A stretch of DNA of 12,763 bases. Origin: DASRCB01 sp035653295. Lineage in GTDB: Bacteria > Acidobacteriota > Terriglobia > Bryobacterales > Bryobacteraceae. Numbering within the stretch: position 1 is the first letter of the stretch; every line of letters starts with the position of its first letter. Positions 7,341 through 12,763 of the stretch are shown piece by piece. The position numbers and the translations under genes were made by a program. The DNA is taken from contig DASRCB010000199.1 in assembly GCA_035653295.1 (NCBI GenBank), forward strand, positions 1 to 12,763. The letters are read 5' to 3'. The notes beneath the pieces were generated by a model, which was given only the letters and a program-made list of their open reading frames with translations, was not told where the DNA came from and ran no database searches.

Positions 7341-7354
7341 TTCGCAGAACCGCC

Positions 7355-8392
7355 GTGTTTCGCATCGCAGTCGTTGCCGGAGTGCTGACCTCGTTCGCTG
7401 CGGCGCAGACCCCCAGTACGGACCAGCGATTCCAGGATGCTGTCGCGGCACAGCAGCATGGCGATCTCACACGGGCTGTTCGCGAATACCGGGAACTGGT
7501 CCAGCTGCGGCCCGACTTTCTTTCGGCGTGGGCTAATCTCGGCGCGGCGCTGGCGCAGCTTGGCCTGTACGAAGAGGCCATCTCCAGCTATCGATCCGCG
7601 CTTGCGCTGGATCCATCAGACAAAGCTATTCGAACAAACCTCGCGCTGGCGCTCTACAAGAAGGGCGATTGGAAATCCGCCGCCGAGCAGTTCGACTCGC
7701 TGCATCAGAAGGACCCGCAGGACCTGCGCATCGCGACGCTGCTCGGGGATTGCTGGCTGCGTCTCGACAGAATCGACGAGACAATCGCGCTCGTCGCGCC
7801 GCTTCAGAAGGCGAATCCGGAAAACGCGGATCTGGGGTGGGTGCTCGGCACGGCGCTGGTTCGCGCCGGCGAGCTTGACCTTCGCCGCAACGAATACGCG
7901 CACGCGCTCGATAACCTGAACGCGGCGGTTCAACTGAACCCGAAGCTCAACGGACTCTACACGCTGCTGGGCGAGGCGCGCGAGAAGACCGGCGACCGGA
8001 ACGGCGCAGTCGAGGCGCTGCACAAAGCACTGGAGCAGAATCCGAACGACTTCCGGGCCAACCTTCAGCTTGGCGCCCTGTTGTACACGGAGCGCGACCT
8101 GGAGCCCGCGCGCGCCGCGTTGGCGAAAGCCCTGCAGCTGCAGCCCGGGTCGGTGCTGGCGCGATACGAAATGGCGCTTGTCGAGAAGACGGCCGGCGAG
8201 CTGGAGCGCGCCGCGAGCGATCTGGAGAAGGTGGTGCAGGCCGATCCTGACTGGCAGCAGGCGCACATCGAGCTTGCGGCGCTCTATTTTCGCCTGCACC
8301 GGCAGGCCGACGGCATCAAGCAACGGCAGATCGTGGATCGGCTTTCGGCCGAAGAGCAGCAGCGCGGCCCCACTCCCGCGCCACAGCCCTGA
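7355..8392 (+). CDS. Secreted tetratricopeptide-repeat protein
   Basis: Predicted periplasmic or exported protein of 345 residues. A signal peptide (MFRIAVVAGVLTSFAAA, cleavage before Q18) is followed by about nine 34-residue TPR units from residue 23 to about 335. They show the W/L-G-Y/A-P pattern, for example SAWANLGAALAQLGLYEEAI and RANLQLGALLYTERDLEPA. TPR arrays are protein-binding scaffolds; there is no enzymatic domain. The C-terminus is a short Gln/Pro-rich tail. GTG 7355 is the first standard start, but CTG 7337, overlapping the upstream TGA, would add M-I-R-R-T-A and has GAAGG upstream, so the true start may be there. The gene ends four bases from the convergent UnbV-type gene. It is not an obvious close paralog of the two TPR genes downstream. 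Confidence 0.85.
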   Translation: MFRIAVVAGVLTSFAAAQTPSTDQRFQDAVAAQQHGDLTRAVREYRELVQLRPDFLSAWANLGAALAQLGLYEEAISSYRSALALDPSDKAIRTNLALALYKKGDWKSAAEQFDSLHQKDPQDLRIATLLGDCWLRLDRIDETIALVAPLQKANPENADLGWVLGTALVRAGELDLRRNEYAHALDNLNAAVQLNPKLNGLYTLLGEAREKTGDRNGAVEALHKALEQNPNDFRANLQLGALLYTERDLEPARAALAKALQLQPGSVLARYEMALVEKTAGELERAASDLEKVVQADPDWQQAHIELAALYFRLHRQADGIKQRQIVDRLSAEEQQRGPTPAPQP

Positions 8393-8396
8393 CCCT

Positions 8397-10064
8397 CTAT
8401 TTCGCAGGCTCCTTCACGTGCACGACGCGGTCTGCCGGGACATCGTGCAGCGTCTGAACAATTCCCGATGGCCAGCGGATTTCGACGGACTGCGCGACTG
8501 GGTCCGAACCAAGACCGAAGTGAACCGGGCCGGCGCTCGACGATGCGTAGCCCACGGCCGTGGTCATGTGGTTGTACTGGGTCAAGGTTTTGGTCGTGAG
8601 GCGGATGCGCGCGCCGATACCGTCCCGATTGCTCTTCGTGCCCTGCAGCGCGATGTCCAGCCAGTGGCCGGCTCGCGGGCTGGCGTTCATCCACATCTCG
8701 GCATCCTTGTCCAGCGCCGTTGCGACCACGTCGACCCTGCCGTCGCCGTCCAGATCGCCCAGGGCGAGTCCGCGATGACGCGCGCGCGGCCCGGCGTTGA
8801 GCCCCCCGCTGTCGCCCAGCGATTGCCAAAGCCCGCCCGCGCCAGGGTTCCGAAAGACCGTGTTGAACTCGTTGATGTCGTGACCCGGCTGCGGAAGCGA
8901 AGCAACATGGCCGAGGGTAAAGAAGAGGTCCTTCCAGCCGTCGTTGTCGAAATCGCACAGCGCCGCGCCAAAGCCTGACAGATCCAGGGTTGCGCGGCGC
9001 AGACCGGTATCGGCGGTGGCTTCGTGAAAGTCACCCTTGCCGGTATCCCGGAACAGTGGAAAGGTTTGATTGTTGAGGGCCGCGAAGACGATATCCGGGT
9101 AGCCGTCGTTGTTGTAATCGCGGAAATCCTCCCCCATGCCGGAGATGAAGTTGCCGTCCTCCGCGAGGGCGACGCCCGCGGACATGGCCACTTCCTCGAA
9201 CCTGCTCCCGGTGTTGTGAAACAGTGAATTGTAATAGGCGTCGTTGGTGACGAAGATGTCGGGGCGGCCGTCAAGGTCGTAATCGGCCGTGGCGCCACTC
9301 ATTCCTTTGCCGGGATGCGCGCGCACGCGCCACGCGTCGGAAACGTCCCGAAACGTGCCGTCGCCGTTGTTAAGAAAGAGCTGGTTTGCCTGACCCTTGT
9401 AGTAGCGCGGATGGCAGTAGTCCGCCACGCCCTGAAAGCTACAAAGCGGCTTCGGCGAGTAGCTCCACTGCATGTAGTTGACGACGAAGAGGTCGAGCAG
9501 GCCGTCATTGTTGACGTCCAGCCACACGGCGCCTTCGGCCCAGAGCGGACCGTATTGTGGATCGTTCCATGTAGTGGGAAGCGCGCGTTTGGTGACGTCG
9601 GTGAACGTGCCGTCGCCGTTGTTGTGATAGAGGATGCTGGCGTGAACGCCGGCAACGAACAGGTCGGGCCAGCCGTCGTTGTCATAGTCGGCAACGGCGG
9701 CCCCGATGTCGTAGCCCGCGCCCGCCAGACCAGCCTGCTCTGTAACATCGGTAAACACGCCGTTGCCGTCATTGCGGAACAGACGGTTGCGGTACTTCGG
9801 GGCGGCTTTTCGAAGGGTCGCGATATCAGCGCCGTTGGTGAAGAAGATGTCCGGACGGCCGTCGCGATTGTAATCGAAGATAGCCACGCCGCCGGCCATG
9901 CTTTCCGGCGCGTTGCGCCCGGGCGTCATATTGTTTTCGAGATGGAAGGGGATCGATCGCAGCGTGAAATGGATGGGGCTTTCCCGATCGCCCGCGCCCA
10001 GCAGCAGGAGCGCCGCCGCACAGGCGCAAGTTGCCCCGAGAAGCACAATCGGGGGGAAACGCAT
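8397..10064 (-). CDS. Secreted FG-GAP/VCBS-repeat protein with ASPIC/UnbV domain (CRTAC1-like)
   Basis: Exported protein of 555 residues with signal peptide (MRFPPIVLLGATCACAAALL). Seven or more FG-GAP/VCBS repeat cores carry calcium-type D-x-D/N-x-D-G loops: DYNRDGRPDIFF, DYDNDGWPDLFV, DVNNDGLLDLFV, DYDLDGRPDIFV, DYNNDGYPDIVF, DFDNDGWKDLFF and DLDGDGRVDVV. Together they predict a seven-bladed beta-propeller. Residues about 466-555 form the ASPIC/UnbV domain (GHWLDIALQGTKSNRDGIGA to SVEIRWPSGIVQTL). Such proteins are extracellular or periplasmic and thought to bind ligands or partners; the bacterial function is unknown. ATG 10064 is chosen because it opens the signal peptide; the frame continues upstream to 10178 without similarity. 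It diverges from the TPR-TPR-cytochrome operon across 39 bases. Confidence 0.92.
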   Translation of the reverse strand: MRFPPIVLLGATCACAAALLLLGAGDRESPIHFTLRSIPFHLENNMTPGRNAPESMAGGVAIFDYNRDGRPDIFFTNGADIATLRKAAPKYRNRLFRNDGNGVFTDVTEQAGLAGAGYDIGAAVADYDNDGWPDLFVAGVHASILYHNNGDGTFTDVTKRALPTTWNDPQYGPLWAEGAVWLDVNNDGLLDLFVVNYMQWSYSPKPLCSFQGVADYCHPRYYKGQANQLFLNNGDGTFRDVSDAWRVRAHPGKGMSGATADYDLDGRPDIFVTNDAYYNSLFHNTGSRFEEVAMSAGVALAEDGNFISGMGEDFRDYNNDGYPDIVFAALNNQTFPLFRDTGKGDFHEATADTGLRRATLDLSGFGAALCDFDNDGWKDLFFTLGHVASLPQPGHDINEFNTVFRNPGAGGLWQSLGDSGGLNAGPRARHRGLALGDLDGDGRVDVVATALDKDAEMWMNASPRAGHWLDIALQGTKSNRDGIGARIRLTTKTLTQYNHMTTAVGYASSSAGPVHFGLGSDPVAQSVEIRWPSGIVQTLHDVPADRVVHVKEPAK

Positions 10065-10073
10065 GAGCACCGC

Positions 10074-10088
10074 TGGAGTCAGACTCCA
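10074..10088. promoter_or_regulatory. Perfect palindrome in the divergent gap, candidate operator
   Basis: TGGAGTC-A-GACTCCA is a perfect 7+7 inverted repeat around a single A, placed in the 39-base gap between the divergent starts at 10064 and 10104. The position and symmetry suit a dimeric regulator acting on both genes. I do not recognise the motif. Confidence 0.45.
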
Positions 10089-10091
10089 CGA

Positions 10092-10105
10092 ACAGGTTAA
10101 CAGGT
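10092..10105 (+). repeat. Short direct repeat ACAGGT next to the TPR gene start
   Basis: ACAGGT occurs at 10092-10097 and again at 10100-10105, an eight-base period, with a GTTAAC palindrome between (10096-10101). The second copy overlaps the GTG start at 10104. It may be chance or part of a promoter or binding site. Confidence 0.25.
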
Positions 10106-11192
10106 GAGGTTTGCGGCAATAGTTCTGTTGATCGGGACGGCGGGTGTGGCGGCTGATTTCGATGGCGTCGCGCAGCAAGCCGCAGCCGCGCTTCAGAAGG
10201 ACCCGCCGGAAGCGGCGCGGTTATACGGGCAGGCTGTCGGCATGCGGCCGCGTTGGGCGGAGGGGTGGTTCTACCTGGGCGCCAGTCGGTATGAGCTGCG
10301 GCAGTTCGCGGAGGCGCGCGACGCCTTTCAGCGAGTGACGATGCTGGCGCCCGGCAACGGCGGCGCCTGGGCATTTCTGGGGCTGTGCGAAAACGAGCTG
10401 CACGACAACAAAGCCGCGCTGGAGCATATCGACCGCGGGGAGAAGCTGGGGTTGCCGGATAATCCGCAGTTCGTCGCCGCGGTGCGGCTGTGCGCGGCGG
10501 AGATTTGCCTGCGCGGTTCGGAGTTCACGCTGGCCATCGGGGAGCTGCGCCCTTTGGCGATCGCTGGAAACGAATCGGACGCGATTGACCAGGCATTCGG
10601 AGAGGCGGCCCTCGGCATCGCAGATGCGTCGATTGCGGCGGGTAAGAGCGCCCTCGTGGAGCTTGCCGGGAAAGCGCTGTGGGCGATGTACGCGGAGAAC
10701 CCGGACCGGGCCAGCACGTTGTTCGCTCAGCTCGAGGCGGAGTACCCGGCTGAGGCGGGCGTGCATTACGCCTGTGGCGTTTATCAGCTCAACACGAATG
10801 CGGACAAAGCGCTCGACGAATTCCGCGAGGAGCTGAAGGTCAATCCGGGGCACGTATTTGCGCGGGTGCAGATGGCGCTGCTGCTTCTTCAGGACGGCCG
10901 GGCCAGAGATGCCGTGCAGCCGGCGCGTGAAGCGGTGAGTCTGCAGCCGCAGAACTTCCTATGCCGTGTGGCGCTGGGACGCGCGCTTTTCGAGACGGGG
11001 CAGACTGAGGCGGCGATCGCGGAATTCGCGGCGGCCGCGAAACTCGCGCCCGACAACCCGCAGGTCCATTTTCATCTCGCGCAGGCCTACCGTCGCGCGG
11101 GCCGGGCAGGGGAAGCGCGGAAGCAGGAGGAAGAGTTCGCGCGGCTGAATGCATTGGAGAGGCCGAAGCTGGCCGAGGAGCAGGCGAGGTGA
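10104..11192 (+). CDS. Secreted tetratricopeptide-repeat protein (first of tandem pair)
   Basis: Exported TPR protein of 362 residues. The start is tightly fixed: an in-frame TAA lies at 10098-10100 and GTG 10104 is the next start, opening a signal peptide (MRFAAIVLLIGTAGVAA). TPR-like helices fill about 20-115 (RWAEGWFYLGASRYELRQFA) and about 205-345 (PQVHFHLAQAYRRAGRAGEA). A less regular helical stretch with two cysteines (C131, C136) lies between. The C-terminus is a charged helix rich in Glu, Lys and Arg. The stop overlaps the next gene by four bases (GTGA), so the pair is translated as a unit. The downstream product aligns with this one over most of its length. The role is probably scaffolding outside the cytoplasm; the partner is unknown. 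Confidence 0.88.
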   Translation: MRFAAIVLLIGTAGVAADFDGVAQQAAAALQKDPPEAARLYGQAVGMRPRWAEGWFYLGASRYELRQFAEARDAFQRVTMLAPGNGGAWAFLGLCENELHDNKAALEHIDRGEKLGLPDNPQFVAAVRLCAAEICLRGSEFTLAIGELRPLAIAGNESDAIDQAFGEAALGIADASIAAGKSALVELAGKALWAMYAENPDRASTLFAQLEAEYPAEAGVHYACGVYQLNTNADKALDEFREELKVNPGHVFARVQMALLLLQDGRARDAVQPAREAVSLQPQNFLCRVALGRALFETGQTEAAIAEFAAAAKLAPDNPQVHFHLAQAYRRAGRAGEARKQEEEFARLNALERPKLAEEQAR

Positions 11193-12280
11193 GGACCATG
11201 GCTCTTCTGTGTTCGGCGCTGGTGACGGCGGCGGCGCAGAGTCCGTCGTTCGATGACATCGCTGCGCGCGCGGCCGCGGCGCGAACGGCGAACGACATAC
11301 CCGGCGCGATCGAGCTATACCGCCAGGGGGTCGCGGTGAATCCGCGTTGGGGTGAGGGGTGGTGGTATCTCGGCACTCTGTTGTACGACAGCGATCAATA
11401 CGCGGCAGCGCGCGACGCTCTGACCAACGCGGTGAAGCTGGCGCCGAACGCGTCGCCGGCGTGGGGACTCCTCGGGCTGTCCGAGTTCGAGACTGGCGCG
11501 TATCAGCCCGCGCTCGAGCACATCCAGCGTGCGCTGGAGGACGCGGCGAGCGAGCCGCTGGAGATGAGCGCGGTGCTTCGGTATCACGAAGCGCTGCTGC
11601 TGACGCGAGCGGGAGACTTCGACGCGGCGATGCAGCGGTACGCATCTCTTTCGCGTAATGCGAAGCCCGGGCCGGAGTTGCTGGCCGCGATCGGCCTGGC
11701 GGCGCTGCGCGTGGCGATGCTTCCCAGGCAGATCCCTGCTGACCACCGAGAGCTGTACGTCACATCGGGACGCGCCGCATACTGCATCATGGCAGGCGAT
11801 TATGCCGCAGCGGACGACTCCTTCCGCGATCTCATGTCACGGTTCCCAAACGAGCCTGGGGTGCACTACCTGCACGGCACTTATCTGCTGGCGAGCGCGC
11901 CCGAGCACGCGATTGCGGAGCTGAAGCGCGAGCTGCAGATCGCGCCCACGAATGCTGCCGCGGCGGGGACGCTCGCCTGGGCGCTGCTCAACCGCGGCGA
12001 TACGGCGTCGGCGCTCGGCTACGGCCAACTTGCGGCGAAGGGGCTGCCGTCCTGGCCCACGGCGCAGTATGTGCTTGGGCGGGCGCTGGCCGAAACAGGA
12101 GCCACGGGCCAGGGCATCGAACATCTGGAGCATGCCGCGAAACTGGATCCCGCGAATCTGGAAGTGCACCTGGCGCTGGCCAGCGCGTATTCGAATGCGG
12201 GGCGCACGCCGGAGGCTCGCGCGGAGCGGGCGCAGGCGGTTGCTCTGGCGAAAGGGACAGGCGCTGTTCCCAAGCCGTAG
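11189..12280 (+). CDS. Secreted tetratricopeptide-repeat protein (second of tandem pair)
   Basis: Exported TPR protein of 363 residues, paralogous to its upstream neighbour. Matching segments occur in the same order: NPRWGEGWWYLGTLLYDSDQ against RPRWAEGWFYLGASRYELRQ, ALEHIQRA against ALEHIDRG, and PNEPGVHYLHGTYLL against PAEAGVHYACGVYQL. The signal peptide is MRTMALLCSALVTAAAQ. GTG 11189 sits within the upstream stop. ATG 11198 is three codons later and is preceded by GAGG at 11191-11194, so either could be used. The TPR pattern is regular at both ends and loose in the centre, as in its paralog. The C-terminal end overlaps the cytochrome frame by about 41 bases if TTG 12240 is the start there. 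No enzymatic motif is seen. Confidence 0.88.
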   Translation: MRTMALLCSALVTAAAQSPSFDDIAARAAAARTANDIPGAIELYRQGVAVNPRWGEGWWYLGTLLYDSDQYAAARDALTNAVKLAPNASPAWGLLGLSEFETGAYQPALEHIQRALEDAASEPLEMSAVLRYHEALLLTRAGDFDAAMQRYASLSRNAKPGPELLAAIGLAALRVAMLPRQIPADHRELYVTSGRAAYCIMAGDYAAADDSFRDLMSRFPNEPGVHYLHGTYLLASAPEHAIAELKRELQIAPTNAAAAGTLAWALLNRGDTASALGYGQLAAKGLPSWPTAQYVLGRALAETGATGQGIEHLEHAAKLDPANLEVHLALASAYSNAGRTPEARAERAQAVALAKGTGAVPKP

Positions 12281-12763
12281 CATTCTGGCGATCACGATCA
12301 GCGCCGCGCTGAACGCCGCGTCGCCCCCGTGCTCGTCGTGCCACAAAGAGGGGCGGTCGCAACCGCGGACTTCAATGGCGCACGCGCTGGAGCTGGGACA
12401 AACCGATCCAGCGCTGGCCTCCCACGCGAAGCTGAGCTTTCGCGATGGCGCGTATTCGTACGTCATCGAGCGGCGGACGTATACGGTCAGCGATGGCGTC
12501 GGCGCAGTCGCCGTGCCGATCCAATGGGCCTTTGGGGCGAATTCGCAGACTTACGTTCTCGAGTATCAGGGCAAGTTGTACGAGAGCCGCGGCAGCTACT
12601 ATCCGAAGATCGACGCAATGGACCTGACCATGGGCGATCAGGACACGCATCCGCGAACGCTGGTGGAAGCGATGGGGCGGGAGTTGTCGAATGGCGAAGC
12701 CCGGGCCTGCTTCGGGTGCCATGCAACCAATGCCGTCGCGAACGATCAGGTGCGGCTCGATGC
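12240..12763 (+). CDS. Exported c-type cytochrome, N-terminal part (3' end outside window)
   Basis: The frame stays open to the end of the window. It encodes a signal-peptide-like segment (FPSRSILAITISAALNAAS) and then two haem c-binding CXXCH motifs: CSSCH encoded at 12330-12344 and CFGCH at 12708-12722. Between them lies a region of about 120 residues rich in Tyr, Ser and Asp (SYVIERRTYTVSDGV, YYPKIDAMDLTMGDQD). The TSMA stretch after the first haem and the GRELSNGEARACFGCHATNA block resemble multihaem cytochromes of the c554 type, a tentative placement; more haem sites may lie beyond the window. TTG 12240 is the nearest standard start but overlaps the TPR gene; CTG 12264 and CTG 12285 also give signal peptides. 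It would be exported and take part in electron transfer, co-transcribed with the two TPR genes. Confidence 0.82.
   Translation, partial: MLWRKGQALFPSRSILAITISAALNAASPPCSSCHKEGRSQPRTSMAHALELGQTDPALASHAKLSFRDGAYSYVIERRTYTVSDGVGAVAVPIQWAFGANSQTYVLEYQGKLYESRGSYYPKIDAMDLTMGDQDTHPRTLVEAMGRELSNGEARACFGCHATNAVANDQVRLD

Noticed and set aside
6980..7354. In-frame upstream extension of the secreted TPR gene
   Set aside because: It overlaps rnhB and the two-helix membrane protein in other frames, and the signal peptide near 7355 marks the real beginning.
10017..10139. Similar N-termini (MRF..IVLL) encoded by the two divergent genes, suggesting an inverted duplication
   Set aside because: Codons differ and the likeness is confined to generic signal-peptide residues; the mature proteins are unrelated.
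10065..10178. Upstream extension of the UnbV-type gene
   Set aside because: It would put 38 polar residues before a clear signal peptide and overlap the divergent TPR gene.

Overview
The window is GC-rich and gene-dense, with almost no sequence left over between genes. Several traits fit an Acidobacteriota genome, most likely Solibacter/Bryobacter-like: a secreted FG-GAP/ASPIC-UnbV protein beside secreted TPR proteins and a c-type cytochrome, an exosortase-type (PEP-CTERM-like) protein, and an anti-sigma factor fused to Asp-box repeats. This placement is inferred from family content; no 16S or other definitive marker is present.

Layout. (1) 1-2009, plus strand: the C-terminal end of a sigma-70-family factor, an overlapping membrane anti-sigma factor with three extracytoplasmic Asp-box motifs, and a small stand-alone PAS protein with a cysteine cluster. 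(2) 2004-2639, minus strand: a secreted protein with a C-terminal PEP-CTERM-like tail, whose end overlaps the PAS gene. (3) 2784-7340, plus strand: a translation and protein-export operon in conserved order, ffh - rpsP - khpA - rimM - trmD - rplS - rnhB, followed by a small two-helix membrane protein. (4) 7355-12763: an extracytoplasmic module made of a secreted TPR protein (plus), a convergent secreted FG-GAP/ASPIC-UnbV protein (minus), and a divergent operon of two paralogous secreted TPR proteins plus a c-type cytochrome that runs off the window (plus).

How the parts work together. Block 3 is housekeeping: signal-recognition GTPase, 30S and 50S proteins, the 16S maturation factor RimM, the tRNA m1G37 methyltransferase and RNase HII. 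Its first gene and the PEP-CTERM-like gene appear to share one pair of overlapping, face-to-face promoters. Block 1 looks like an envelope-signalling unit. Block 4 is the best candidate for an undescribed system. All five of its proteins appear to be exported. The UnbV-type gene and the TPR-TPR-cytochrome operon diverge from a 39-bp gap holding a perfect 7+1+7 palindrome, which suggests joint control. Its biochemical role cannot be read from the sequence.

Start codons need care here. rimM lacks a standard start where family homology demands one and probably begins at CTG. Two later genes have similar CTG alternatives. No gap exceeds 300 bases; the largest (2640-2783) holds the divergent promoter region. 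I saw no tRNA, rRNA, CRISPR, insertion sequence or convincing intrinsic terminator.
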